This document shows positions 9,175-18,618 of a stretch of DNA of 64,000 nucleotides, piece after piece; the first letter of the stretch is position 1; every line of letters begins with the position of its first letter. The notes beneath the pieces were generated by a model that searched no databases, was not told where the DNA came from, and was given only the letters and a program-made list of their open reading frames with translations. The position numbers were made by a program, and so were the translations under genes. Source of the stretch: Pseudoalteromonas rubra (GTDB taxonomy: Bacteria; Pseudomonadota; Gammaproteobacteria; Enterobacterales; Alteromonadaceae); assembly GCF_000967655.1 (NCBI RefSeq), contig NZ_JXYA01000004.1, positions 62,001 through 126,000 on the forward strand, in the 5' to 3' direction.

Positions 9175-12136
9175 TTTTAGTCAGAGCACCTTATTGCAAA
9201 ACAGCGCGCGTCAACTGACGGCGGGCGGCACCGATCCCTTATTGCCAAAACTGGTGCATGCCATTAACCATGCCGACGAAATTGAAATCACAGTCTCTTT
9301 TATCCAGCCTAGTGGGCTGGCGCTGTTGTTTGACCCGTTATTGGAGGCTCTGCGCAGTGGCGCGCAGCTCAAACTGCTTACTTCTGATTATCTCGACATC
9401 ACCAGCCCGGTGGCATTACGCGAACTAATGACACTGGTTGAGCGTGGCGCTGATATTCGCATTTATGAAAGTGACAAACATCAAAGCTTTCATATGAAGT
9501 CGTACATTTTTGTCAAAACCCAGACAAACAGCGCTGAAATTGCAGCAGGTTGTGCCTTTATTGGCTCAAACAATATTAGTAAAAGTGCACTGACTACAGG
9601 GCTGGAGTGGTGTTTTCGCCATGACTATACTCATCCGCCGGGTAGCAAGGGCGCCTGCGAATTTAATCATATTCGCCGGGCATTTGCCGAGCTGTTTTCT
9701 CATAACAACGTTAAAACACTCAGTCATAGCTGGATTGATACCTATATACAAAGACGAAAAGCGCCGCAGTTTATTGTCGCTGGTGAAGCGGAAGACGACA
9801 GCGATACAGAGCCCGTCACACCGCGTGCTGACCAACAGCTGGCGCTGGACGCGCTGGCAAAAACGCGCCGCCAGGGCTTTAAACGGGGCCTGGTAGTGCT
9901 CGCAACCGGTATGGGCAAAACCTGGCTTTCGGTATTTGATGCGCAACAAATGCGTGCAAAGCGTATTTTGTTTGTAGCCCACCGCGAGGAGATCCTGACT
10001 CAGGCCCAGCGCACCTTTGCGCGATTATTACAATGCAAAACCGGACTATACACGGGCAAAAAGAAAGACTCGGACGCCGATTGCCTTTTTGCCTCAGTCC
10101 AGACGTTAGGGCAAGCGCGTCATTTGCAGCGCTTTGCACCGGAGCATTTTGACTATATTGTGGTAGATGAATTTCACCACGCCAGTGCCCGGGTTTACCG
10201 CGCATTACTCAACCACTTTACCCCTCAGTTCTTGCTGGGTTTAACCGCCACACCGGAGCGTACTGATCGGGCCGATATACTCGGACTGTGCGATAACAAC
10301 CTGGTGTTTGAACGCAACCTCACTCAGGGAATAGATAACGGCACACTGGTGCCATTTCAGTATTATGGTATTTGGGATCAGGACGTTGACTACAGCGCAA
10401 TTCCCTGGCGCAATGGCCGGTTTGACCCGGACGCATTGGAAAACCAGTTTGCGACCAGCAAGCGAGCGGCACATGCATTAAAAGAGTGGCAAGCGCGCAA
10501 GCAACAACGCACGCTGGCCTTTTGCATTTCTAAACGTCATGCCGAGCACATGGCCGATTACTTTAATCATGCTGGTGTTAAGGCGCTGGCCATACACAGT
10601 GACTCCCTGGTACGCCGTAATGATGTGCTCGAACAGCTTGAGCAAGGGCAGATTGAGATTTTATTCTCAGTGGACTTATTTAACGAAGGCACCGACCTAC
10701 CCAGCATTGATACCGTACTGATGCTGCGGCCCAGCGATTCCAAGATTCTATTTTTACAGCAGCTTGGCCGGGGATTACGCACTTGTGAAGGCAAAACCCA
10801 CCTCACCGTGCTGGATTTTATCGGCAACCATCATAGCTTTTTAAATAAGCCGGCGGCGTTGCTTAACGCGCAAGGCGCAAAGGGCGTGACACAAGCGCTG
10901 AAAGCTCCCAAATTGCCCGAAGGGTGCTTCATCAACTTTGACCTAGAGATCACCGATTTCTGGCAGCAGCTGGCCAAAATACAACGCACCACAGCACTGG
11001 AAGATTATGAGCATCTGGCACAGCTGCTTGGGCATAACCCAAGTGCAAGCGAGTTCTATCGCCACTACGGCGACCTGAAAAAAGTCAATAAACAACATGG
11101 TAGCTGGTTTGCGATGCTGGCCGATATCGGTGACGAAATTAACGCAGACTGGTTAGCACCATACGCAGATTTTCTGTTTAATGCTGTACAGCAAACCAGT
11201 ATGACCAAATGCTTTAAGGTCATTTTGCTGCAAGCGTTTATACAACTCGACGGCTTCAGAGCTGCGCCAACCCTGAGCGAACTGGCCAAAGTCAGTGCTG
11301 CAATTTTAGCGCGCTACCCGCACCTTAAAGCACATGACCTGCCAGAATCCAAACGAACACTGGAGCCAAACAGCCAAGCGTGGTTCAGCTACTGGCTGGG
11401 CAACCCGATAGAAGCCTTTACCGGGCTAAAAAAAGCCAAACAAGGCACAACCTGGTTCAAGGTCGAAAAAAACGGCGAAGATCTGCAAGCTGCGCGGCTG
11501 GTTGCGAACGTGCACGCTGGCCAGCTGCCGGAACAGGATTTCGACAAGCTGGCCGACTGTGTTGCAGAGCTTATTGAACTCAGGTTAGCTGAATACACCC
11601 AGCGCATTGAAAACAAGCGTATTTCAGAGCCGCAAGCAGCAATCCCAGAGCCGGAAAAAGCCTCTGATAAAAAAGAGCCAGACATACCAGCGCAGCAAAG
11701 CGAACCCGACAGCACCAATGTGGTTCAGCTGCCGTATTTCCCTAATCTGAAAATTGCCTGCGGTCACTTTAAAACGGGTGACGACAGCCACATGACATGG
11801 CGCCCGGCACCTGACCGTGCTGGCAGGGTAGACCCGGATAAACACTTTTTGGCCCACGCCAGCGGCAACTCAATGAACGGTGGTAAAAACCCCATTCTGG
11901 ATGGTGATTTACTGCTGCTGGAGCGCATCAGCAGCGACAATGCCGGTTCACTCACGGGCACTACTATTGCTATTGAACGATTTGATGAATCGGGCGACGC
12001 CCAGTTTTTACTGCGCGACGTGCAAAAAGAATATAACGAACAGGGCGAAGCCAGATACCTGCTGGTCGCCCGTAATCCGGATTACGAAACCATTATCGCG
12101 GACGAGAGTTTAGTAACGTTTGCGCGGTTGAAGTGA
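9164..12136 (+). CDS. PLD-nuclease / SF2 DEAD-box helicase fused to an S24 (LexA-like) domain
   Basis: The 990-residue protein has four parts. Residues ~20-190 are a phospholipase-D-like nuclease domain with a single HxK...GSNN motif (SFHMKSYIF, FIGSNNIS). Residues ~220-560 are the SF2 helicase core with Walker A LATGMGKT (~246), DEFHH (~334), LLGLTATPERTD and motif VI QQLGRGLRT. Residues ~600-840 are helical and unassigned. Residues ~855-988 are S24/LexA-like: FLAHASGNSMNGG places the usual catalytic Ser at residue 903, followed by DGDLLLLERIS and VARNPDYETI. The general-base Lys is not certain; the expected place reads FLLRDVQKEY. A sister helicase lies at 14507-17677 but lacks the S24 part. 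The GTG at 9164 follows GGAAAGGG; GTG 9167 is an alternative. A defence or DNA-damage role is inferred. Confidence 0.88.
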   Translation: MVNSFSQSTLLQNSARQLTAGGTDPLLPKLVHAINHADEIEITVSFIQPSGLALLFDPLLEALRSGAQLKLLTSDYLDITSPVALRELMTLVERGADIRIYESDKHQSFHMKSYIFVKTQTNSAEIAAGCAFIGSNNISKSALTTGLEWCFRHDYTHPPGSKGACEFNHIRRAFAELFSHNNVKTLSHSWIDTYIQRRKAPQFIVAGEAEDDSDTEPVTPRADQQLALDALAKTRRQGFKRGLVVLATGMGKTWLSVFDAQQMRAKRILFVAHREEILTQAQRTFARLLQCKTGLYTGKKKDSDADCLFASVQTLGQARHLQRFAPEHFDYIVVDEFHHASARVYRALLNHFTPQFLLGLTATPERTDRADILGLCDNNLVFERNLTQGIDNGTLVPFQYYGIWDQDVDYSAIPWRNGRFDPDALENQFATSKRAAHALKEWQARKQQRTLAFCISKRHAEHMADYFNHAGVKALAIHSDSLVRRNDVLEQLEQGQIEILFSVDLFNEGTDLPSIDTVLMLRPSDSKILFLQQLGRGLRTCEGKTHLTVLDFIGNHHSFLNKPAALLNAQGAKGVTQALKAPKLPEGCFINFDLEITDFWQQLAKIQRTTALEDYEHLAQLLGHNPSASEFYRHYGDLKKVNKQHGSWFAMLADIGDEINADWLAPYADFLFNAVQQTSMTKCFKVILLQAFIQLDGFRAAPTLSELAKVSAAILARYPHLKAHDLPESKRTLEPNSQAWFSYWLGNPIEAFTGLKKAKQGTTWFKVEKNGEDLQAARLVANVHAGQLPEQDFDKLADCVAELIELRLAEYTQRIENKRISEPQAAIPEPEKASDKKEPDIPAQQSEPDSTNVVQLPYFPNLKIACGHFKTGDDSHMTWRPAPDRAGRVDPDKHFLAHASGNSMNGGKNPILDGDLLLLERISSDNAGSLTGTTIAIERFDESGDAQFLLRDVQKEYNEQGEARYLLVARNPDYETIIADESLVTFARLK

Positions 12137-12197
12137 AAAAGGTCTAAATTGTCCTTCAATTATCACGGTTATTGGGTTTCAATTAAAAGAGAGGCGA

Positions 12198-12716
12198 CTA
12201 GTTGTTGTTTTGGCTCTTCTTTTCAGTTGCAATTTTTTTGGATAGCTTTTCTATGTATTTTATTGTCACGTCCCAGTTATAACCCATTATAAAACCTATG
12301 AGGGTATAGCCATAAGGCTGACTTTCAGAGCTGGCAGTTGCATTGCCGGTAAGAAATATAAAACCTCCGTTTAAGAGCAGAAAGGTTATTACACCAATAG
12401 ACATTGTTAGTAAAGGTGACAGTAAAAATCCCCAAGTATGTGAGCTGTCAAACTCCTTAGTTACAGCTATATGGTTATGGAAAGAAATAATTGCCAAAAC
12501 TGCGCCACCAAGAGCTGCACCCCAAATACATGAAAATAAGGATCTGATTGCTTTTCCATTCTCGAATACTGGAATTAAATGCTGGATATAATCATTAGTT
12601 GAATAGAAGCTATTAAACCAGATATCAAACAGGCCCAAAAGCGGAATAATGGTATAAACCATAATAAATATAAAAATCAGTACTCTAGCTAGAAAAGTCA
12701 AATTTGTGTTCATCAT
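12198..12716 (-). CDS. Multi-pass membrane protein of unknown function, 172 residues
   Basis: I recognise no family. There are three to four hydrophobic helices: residues ~8-30 (LIFIFIMVYTIIPLLGLF), ~58-80 (WGAALGGAVLAIISFH), ~93-120 (LLTMSIGVITFLLLNGGF) and a weaker one near 136-146. The C-terminus is polar and lysine-rich. It is AT-richer than the helicases on either side and points away from the two-gene cassette that starts at 12804, suggesting a separately acquired piece of the same island. The start is one of two adjacent ATGs (12716 or 12713), neither with a strong ribosome site. Membrane proteins in defence cassettes are often effectors; this is only a contextual inference. Confidence 0.65.
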   Translation of the reverse strand: MMNTNLTFLARVLIFIFIMVYTIIPLLGLFDIWFNSFYSTNDYIQHLIPVFENGKAIRSLFSCIWGAALGGAVLAIISFHNHIAVTKEFDSSHTWGFLLSPLLTMSIGVITFLLLNGGFIFLTGNATASSESQPYGYTLIGFIMGYNWDVTIKYIEKLSKKIATEKKSQNNN

Positions 12717-12803
12717 TTGTTTTTTTTGTTATTGTATTGATTTGCCTTGTTGCTGGCAAGGTTGTTTAGTTGAAATACATTGTGAAGTTAAGGATTGAAT
12801 TTG

Positions 12804-13205
12804 ATGCAAAGCAATGATTATCATTGGCCTGAGTATTTCCCTGAAAATGTTCCGTGTGATAGCGCTGTTCCAGCAATGGGAGTTGCATATAGGTTAGTTA
12901 ACAGTTTTCCTCCTTCAAGTGAAGACTTTCAAATGTATCGGGATGAGAACAAGGGATTTTCTCCTTCAAAGGAGTATAAAAAATTTGCGTATGGTGTATC
13001 ATTTTGGGACTCAAAACACGCCGTTCAGAAAATTATTGATAGGTACCCTTCCCCTGAACAGTTTGGAAGTAAGTTAATCGCAGAGGTTAACTTCAAAGCA
13101 GATCTGGGTATGATGGTTGTTGATCAACCCTCAAAAAACCATATTAGTCTCTGGAAGCAAGTAGGACAATGTCCGTCTAAGTGCGAATGCAAGGAAGTAA
13201 CATGA
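12804..13205 (+). CDS. Hypothetical protein, first gene of a coupled two-gene cassette
   Basis: The product is 133 residues, cytosolic and aromatic-rich, starting MQSNDYHWPEYFPENVPCDS. I chose ATG 12804 because AAGGA (12790-12794) sits nine bases upstream; TTG 12795 is also open. It has no motif I can name. The pattern AYRLV near the N-terminus followed by FAYGVSFWDSKHAVQKI has the look of a small mixed alpha/beta domain. Its stop overlaps the next gene's start as ATGA, so the pair is co-translated and probably functions together. Base composition is AT-richer than the flanking helicase genes, which points to horizontal acquisition. Confidence 0.7.
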   Translation: MQSNDYHWPEYFPENVPCDSAVPAMGVAYRLVNSFPPSSEDFQMYRDENKGFSPSKEYKKFAYGVSFWDSKHAVQKIIDRYPSPEQFGSKLIAEVNFKADLGMMVVDQPSKNHISLWKQVGQCPSKCECKEVT

Positions 13206-14494
13206 CCCATTTACTACCTAAAGATACTTTTTTGGGAAAGCTAAAGGTGTTCGAGGTCTACGATGACTTCATGGGGCCTAAATGCTTTTCACTTAAAAAT
13301 CAATTTGGCCAGTTTTTTCTGGCTTACTGGGGCGGTGACTATGAAGATTATAGCCGGTGGCTATATGTACTAGTCACATCAGAAAGGCTCGATGAACTTA
13401 CCCGTCAGGCCAGGTGTGTGAGAAGTGCGTATGTTAACCCTGAAAATAAACAAGTTTTTGATATCAAAATCTATTATGAAGAAGGGACAACGGAAGTCAG
13501 CATATTGCAAAGAGATTACACTCTATCTATCCCCCCTGATGGAATGCTCATCGATCCAGAGTTGATAACATGCCACATGCCTGAATCAGAGTGGGGCTTT
13601 AAGCTGAGAATAAGCAAAAAGTCCAAAAAACATGTAGCACCAGAGCGTTCTGTCGTTACTAGAATTATGGACTCCTTCAGCGTAATGTTAGAAGAGCTAA
13701 TGCAGGATATTATTGGCAAAAAATCAGCCAGTGTTTATCCTCTTGAGGCAAGCTTTGGGTCTTTTGAAGTAAGTTTGAAAACTTCTCACAACCAAGCTGC
13801 TTGCATGGCTGTTGAAAAAATAAAACGATTGGTTTCTGAATCTACAAACCTCGAGCAGGAACTGCATCAATTGAATTTAGATCCTTATCGCTTGCAAGAA
13901 CTATCAGAAATAATTAGGGATAATTATATTGTTTTAACACTTTCGCCTAAGACTAGTGAGTTTTTAGCTGAGCCTTTTGAGTTTGGTAGAAGCGGGTTGA
14001 ATGACTTAATTCAGACTCTAGCTAATAGCAACCTAACCTTTGTTGACTCAAGTAAAATTCCCCAAGCCAACAATCTTCAAAGAGTATTAGAGGTTTTATC
14101 TAAAAAAGAAAAAGGCGAACATATTACCTACGAATGTATTGATGGAATAAGTTCACAGAGGCAGTTAGATTATCATTTTACTGCAGCAATATGCTTAGGA
14201 TTGATGAATAAAAATCATTCTCTAACCGCTGCTGGGAAGTTTGTTTGTTTGTTAGAAGGGAAAGCTGCAAAGTATCAATACCTATATGATAGGTTTGAAA
14301 GTACAGAGTTCGGTTGGTCTTGGATGCAATGGGCTGGAGTCAATAGTATTTCTGACCTTGATCCTTCTTCTTCTAAGTTGTTCATTTCACAATGCGTTCG
14401 GGGATTGAAAAGGAGTACTGCTGTTAGAAGAGCAAATACTCTTTCCACTTGGCTGAAAGACCTTCAGCCATATAAGCGTGATTATGGAGAGTGA
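13202..14494 (+). CDS. DUF6575-like protein with C-terminal winged-helix-like region
   Basis: The product is 430 residues. The start ATG 13202 overlaps the previous stop by four bases and has AAGGAAG at 13191-13197. The first ~115 residues (FLGKLKVFEVYDDFMGPKCF, QFFLAYWGGDYEDYSRWLYV) match my memory of DUF6575, a domain found in poorly characterised accessory genes. Residues ~140-290 are mixed and unassigned. Residues ~300-400 (KKEKGEHITYECIDGISSQR, YHFTAAICLGLMNK, LTAAGKFV) resemble the winged-helix region found C-terminal in some restriction-type proteins. No nuclease or ATPase motif is visible. With the 133-residue partner it forms a compact cassette between two related helicases. A defence role is inferred from context only. 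Confidence 0.7.
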   Translation: MTHLLPKDTFLGKLKVFEVYDDFMGPKCFSLKNQFGQFFLAYWGGDYEDYSRWLYVLVTSERLDELTRQARCVRSAYVNPENKQVFDIKIYYEEGTTEVSILQRDYTLSIPPDGMLIDPELITCHMPESEWGFKLRISKKSKKHVAPERSVVTRIMDSFSVMLEELMQDIIGKKSASVYPLEASFGSFEVSLKTSHNQAACMAVEKIKRLVSESTNLEQELHQLNLDPYRLQELSEIIRDNYIVLTLSPKTSEFLAEPFEFGRSGLNDLIQTLANSNLTFVDSSKIPQANNLQRVLEVLSKKEKGEHITYECIDGISSQRQLDYHFTAAICLGLMNKNHSLTAAGKFVCLLEGKAAKYQYLYDRFESTEFGWSWMQWAGVNSISDLDPSSSKLFISQCVRGLKRSTAVRRANTLSTWLKDLQPYKRDYGE

Positions 14495-14506
14495 CTCGTT
14501 AGTCGT

Positions 14507-17500
14507 TCACCCCATCGCCAATTTCCCCGCCTCATGCCAGATATCATTCGGCATGGGGTGGTGTAATTTCCAGGTGATATCCATGGGTTGGCTGCCTTGA
14601 TGCTGAACGTAGCTAACCTCCCCGAAATTGACAAACCCCATGGTTCTGCCGTTTTCGTCGGTGTTCTGTTCGCGAACAAACAAAAATAGCCGTTTTCCTT
14701 TTTGTTTGTGCTCGATATAACTCAATCCCTTACCGCGCTCCGGGCGGGCGGTGTTCTGGCTTTGCCAGTGGAAAAGGGTAGGGCTGATAGCGTAATCGTT
14801 ATACAGAGTGGTGGGTGAGTAAACTTTTTCGCACTTATTTAAAGTGACAAACAAGATTTCAATATTCAGAGACTTAAACTCTTTCACGCCTTCCCTTGCT
14901 GATGAACGTTTTTCAAAGGTGTGTTCGCCCAAGGCCGCAAAGATCTGCTCGCGGGTATACCGGCTGTGTAGTTGCAATGCCTTGTTTGGTAAAGATGACA
15001 ATGGCTGTTCTATGTGTTCGATACGATTGAGCAAAATAGACAAAACGTCTCTTAACTCGGTTGTTAGAACGGGGTAGGCCAACGCTTGGAGGCTCTCGGC
15101 CACAGACTTTGAGTTTGCCTGATTCTGTGGCGTTTCCCAAAAGTTGTAAAATGCCATCATAGCCATCGCATCTTTTGTTTTGCTATCAAACTGAGTGATT
15201 TGCGACATATCAAAGTGATTGTCGCACAAAGCAAGCAAAAAGCTCAGATAGGTCAGTGAGTTACACGCCAGCAGTTGGGTACTGATTGCCCGGTTATAAG
15301 CCTTAATAAGCGATAACTCACGCTCGACCAGTTCAGGTTGAGTAAGGCTATGCCACCGGCTGACTCCAGATTGTGTTGGCTTATAGAGGTCTTCAAGCGT
15401 GACGCTGGGGTTTACTTTTAGGAAATTGGCCAGGGTTAATGGCAGGTCGGTGTCTTGTGTAAAGCGATTAACTAAAGCTCTGAGCCTGTTTAAGTCATTC
15501 GTTGCCTTACGAATATTATCGAGGATAACTTCTTTGCTTTGTTTTTGTAGTTCAATGCGACAACCGAGCGGTAAATGCGGAAATCCGCCTTTAATCTCAT
15601 GCCCAATTGCCGTGTTTGTTTTACCAATTAAGGCTCTGAACTTGGCTGCAAAATCGTACTCTGGCCTGGCATTGCCGAAAAAATCGAGCACGGTGCAACA
15701 TTCTTTTTCATTATTACTAAGGCGTAAACCCCGTCCCAGTTGTTGTAAAAACAGCGTGAGACTTTCTGTTGGACGCAGGAACAGCAACGTATCAACTTCT
15801 GGAATATCGACACCCTCATTAAAAATATCGACCACACACAAAATATTGATGTCGCCTTTTCTCAAAGCGGTTTGCATTGTGTGTCTTTCTTTGGTGTTAT
15901 CGCTGGTTAAAACATTTGCATTTATGCCGTTTAAATTGAATTGCTTTGCCATAAAATCGGCGTGAACTTTACTTACACAAAACGCCAGCGCTTTGATTTT
16001 GTGCACATCGACGAGGATATCCTGCATATTGGCGATAATCTTACGTGCTCTTTGGTCGTTATACGTATAAAGCTGTGTAAGTGCGGCTATTTCATAACGG
16101 CCTTGTTTCCAGGGAATGGTGCGCAAGTCAGTGTCATCATCCACCGCAAAGTAATGAAAAGGGCATAAATGTCGTTGGTTTATGGCCTCTGGCAATCGTA
16201 GTTCTGCTGCAATTACTCCACCAAAATCATTGAGTATATTGCCACCATCTTGTCGCTCTGGTGTGGCTGTGAGTCCCAGCAATATATGCGGTTTAAAGTG
16301 CGCTAAAATATCGCGATAGCTACGTGCCGTAATATGATGCACTTCGTCGATAACGATGTAGTCAAAGTAATCGGCTGTCAGGTTTAATGAATCAAGCTGG
16401 TTGTTGAGTGTTTGGACTGACGCAAACAGCTGTCGATAGCTATCTGGCTTGTGGTTGCCGACCCATAGCTCGCCAAATTGGTTGTCTTTTAAAACGGCTC
16501 TGAAGGCGCCTCGGGCTTGTTTTAATATTTCTTCGCGATGCGCCACAAAGAGTATGTTGGCATTCGGTTTGTCTTTAATAAATCGCTGGAAGTCGAACGC
16601 GGAAATTAGTGTTTTACCAGTGCCGGTTGCTGCCACTACCAGGTTTTTAGTGCGGTTGTGAAGCATTCGCTCTGCGCTGAGTTTATCAAGTATGGTGCGC
16701 TGGTGGGGCTTAGGTGCCAAGTCAAAATAATAGTGGCTGCTGGTATCACTGATCTGATCTTTGTTGCCCGACAGGGCTGTTTTGAGCTTTTGCTTGCAGG
16801 TTTCCTGACCTGTATATAACTCAAATTCGCCGGATTCCCAGTAGGTTTCAAACGTGCTGAGTGACTTTTTAATTACATGCGGAATTTCCTGATTGGTGAT
16901 CTTCAGGTTCCACTCAAGCCCGTTTGACAGCGCTGAGTAAGAGAGGTTAGATGAACCAATATACCCCGTATGAAAACCGTTGTTACGCAAAAATAAATAA
17001 GACTTGGCGTGAAGCCTTTCCTGGCGTGTGTTATAGCTGATTTTAACTTCGGTGTTCGGTAAAGCTGCCAGAAAGTCGATTGCGCGCTGATCTGTTGCGC
17101 CCATATATGAGGTGGTAATGATCTTTAGCTGTTTGCCGCTACGGGTGAAGTCATGTAATACATCTTTGAATATGCGGATCCCTGTCCAGCGTATAAAAGA
17201 GACTAGCCAGTATATTGTGTCTGCTGATTGTATTTCTCGCTTTAGCTCGCTTTCTAAAGATAAACCGGCATTGGCGCCAGAGAATAACTCACTTTGTGTC
17301 AGTCCTGTTTGAGGAAATATGGCATCGCTATATTGTTCCAAGTCTGCTGCTAAGGGGTTGCGTCTATCGAACAGTGCCGTGAGTATTTTCCCCTTTGTAT
17401 CAACTAAGTTCTCCTCAATACAGTGCGCTTCACTTAGTTGATCTTTAAGCCAAAAAACAAACTTATTAGCAAGTTGGATCTGTTGCTCCAAGCGGTTTTT

Positions 17501-17677
17501 TTCACCTGTGGGGATGCTGTCGATAGCAAGTTGCATCAGCTTTGACATAAAACGTGATAACCAGATGGCCGCTTCACCGTTTTCTAACTGACGTTCGCCG
17601 ACATAAAAGCGTTCTCGGTCAAGTTGCTGCTCTACCACCTGAGTGATCAATTGTTCGTAAATGCCAAACTGCTGCAC
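14507..17677 (-). CDS. PLD-nuclease / SF2 DEAD-box helicase with C-terminal DUF3427-like region
   Basis: The 1056-residue protein starts with ~130 helical residues. A PLD-like nuclease domain follows (~145-300) with one HxK motif at ~222 (ERLHAKSYLFLRN) and GYIGSSNLSYSAL. The SF2 helicase core has Walker A AATGTGKT (~351), DEVHH (~444), LLGLTATPERQDGG and QQLGRGLRLS. The C-terminal ~150 residues (YTREQIFAALGEHTFEKRSS, LFLFVREQNTDENGRTMGFV) match DUF3427. Proteins of this architecture occur in defence islands and are thought to act on DNA; I have no direct functional evidence. It is clearly paralogous to 9164-12136 (both contain ILFVAHREEIL and LLGLTATPER) and converges on the cassette, 12 bases from the end of the DUF6575-like gene. 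Confidence 0.9.
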   Translation of the reverse strand: MQQFGIYEQLITQVVEQQLDRERFYVGERQLENGEAAIWLSRFMSKLMQLAIDSIPTGEKNRLEQQIQLANKFVFWLKDQLSEAHCIEENLVDTKGKILTALFDRRNPLAADLEQYSDAIFPQTGLTQSELFSGANAGLSLESELKREIQSADTIYWLVSFIRWTGIRIFKDVLHDFTRSGKQLKIITTSYMGATDQRAIDFLAALPNTEVKISYNTRQERLHAKSYLFLRNNGFHTGYIGSSNLSYSALSNGLEWNLKITNQEIPHVIKKSLSTFETYWESGEFELYTGQETCKQKLKTALSGNKDQISDTSSHYYFDLAPKPHQRTILDKLSAERMLHNRTKNLVVAATGTGKTLISAFDFQRFIKDKPNANILFVAHREEILKQARGAFRAVLKDNQFGELWVGNHKPDSYRQLFASVQTLNNQLDSLNLTADYFDYIVIDEVHHITARSYRDILAHFKPHILLGLTATPERQDGGNILNDFGGVIAAELRLPEAINQRHLCPFHYFAVDDDTDLRTIPWKQGRYEIAALTQLYTYNDQRARKIIANMQDILVDVHKIKALAFCVSKVHADFMAKQFNLNGINANVLTSDNTKERHTMQTALRKGDINILCVVDIFNEGVDIPEVDTLLFLRPTESLTLFLQQLGRGLRLSNNEKECCTVLDFFGNARPEYDFAAKFRALIGKTNTAIGHEIKGGFPHLPLGCRIELQKQSKEVILDNIRKATNDLNRLRALVNRFTQDTDLPLTLANFLKVNPSVTLEDLYKPTQSGVSRWHSLTQPELVERELSLIKAYNRAISTQLLACNSLTYLSFLLALCDNHFDMSQITQFDSKTKDAMAMMAFYNFWETPQNQANSKSVAESLQALAYPVLTTELRDVLSILLNRIEHIEQPLSSLPNKALQLHSRYTREQIFAALGEHTFEKRSSAREGVKEFKSLNIEILFVTLNKCEKVYSPTTLYNDYAISPTLFHWQSQNTARPERGKGLSYIEHKQKGKRLFLFVREQNTDENGRTMGFVNFGEVSYVQHQGSQPMDITWKLHHPMPNDIWHEAGKLAMG

Positions 17678-17889
17678 GGGTTATCCTTATTATTTTTATG
17701 TGCTTGAAACCCAGCTAGTTTAAAGGCTTTATGTAGTTGGATAAAGAGCTTGGGCTTGTTTTGAACGCAATTTCAGTAACTCTTTATTCATATTTATGCA
17801 GCAAAATTTAAATCAGTTCATTTTACCATCAATGTGGGTAGCAAATTGCCCATCAACTAAACACTAAAAATAAGTAAAAGGATTAAGAA

Positions 17890-18204
17890 ATGAAAAAGCT
17901 GATTATTGCTGCGGCATTGAGTACGTGTGCGTTTTCTTCTGTGGCTGGCGAAGTGGTGCTGCACAATGTAAGCGTGTATGCGAACAGCACGGTAAAGCTG
18001 GATGTATGGGCAAGTGCTTACAATGCGTATGGCTACTGTCATATTAATGGGTTTGACGATGCGGTGCGTTTTACCATTAAGTGTGGTGAAGACGAGTCTA
18101 CGTTTGCTCGTTATGCCGGTGGCACTAAGTGGGTGCAAAAAGACAGCGGCTCAAAAAATCAGTGTTATGCACTGCTTGAATCAGTGACTTGCGTAAACTA
18201 CTAA
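17890..18204 (+). CDS. Small secreted cysteine-containing protein, 104 residues
   Basis: A clear signal peptide (MKKLIIAAALSTCAFSSVAG) is followed by a mature domain of about 84 residues with four Cys (YGYCHINGF, TIKCGEDES, NQCYALLESVTCVNY), probably forming two disulfides in the periplasm or outside the cell. The start follows AAAGGATTAAG. The gene stands alone, with its own terminator at 18270. I do not recognise the family. The mostly beta, Cys-paired pattern would suit a small exported binding or inhibitor protein, but that is a guess. Confidence 0.7.
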   Translation: MKKLIIAAALSTCAFSSVAGEVVLHNVSVYANSTVKLDVWASAYNAYGYCHINGFDDAVRFTIKCGEDESTFARYAGGTKWVQKDSGSKNQCYALLESVTCVNY

Positions 18205-18618
18205 TATTTGCGTTTTAGATGGGGGTTTTTGGCCATCTAATTTTAATAAACGCATTTTAAGTGAGCATTGGCCGCATTCGCGGCCTTTTTTGTTTTTTAC
18301 CGGTCGTTGTTTCTGTCTGTTTTGGATTGCTTAGGCCTAAACCCCCATTTGCATGTATTGCCTTACTTTGGCGCATCTTGCCCATCGCGTATTACGAGCC
18401 TTAATGCGAAGGGCTATAAGACTATAATCTAATATCACCAGGCTTTGTTGCGTACCCTTTATGTGGTTATATTGTAACCGTCTGTAATTGCTTTGGCACT
18501 GGGTTGTGAAAGCCTGGTGTTTTAAACAGGCCGCAGCTGGCAGGTTACACGCAAAGAGCAAGCACATATATTTTGCGCATGAGCATGAATATATTCATTA
18601 CATTGACAAGGAAAAGCA
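18205..18618. other. Non-coding region upstream of VAGG peptides
   Basis: This 414-base region carries the terminator at 18270-18291 and the promoter side of the peptide gene at 18619. No other coding or repeat signal is convincing. Confidence 0.5.
18270..18291 (+). terminator. Rho-independent terminator
   Basis: The perfect stem GGCCGC-ATTC-GCGGCC is followed by a T-run and ends the small secreted protein gene at 17890. Confidence 0.85.

Noticed and set aside
9164-12136. Methyltransferase-helicase pair as a restriction-modification system
   Set aside because: The methyltransferase lacks DNA-methylase DPPY/NPPY motifs and no specificity subunit is present, so I keep it only as a possible defence island.
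15399-15965. 188-codon plus-strand frame
   Set aside because: It lies fully antisense to the helicase, whose motifs show the real reading frame; it is a shadow.
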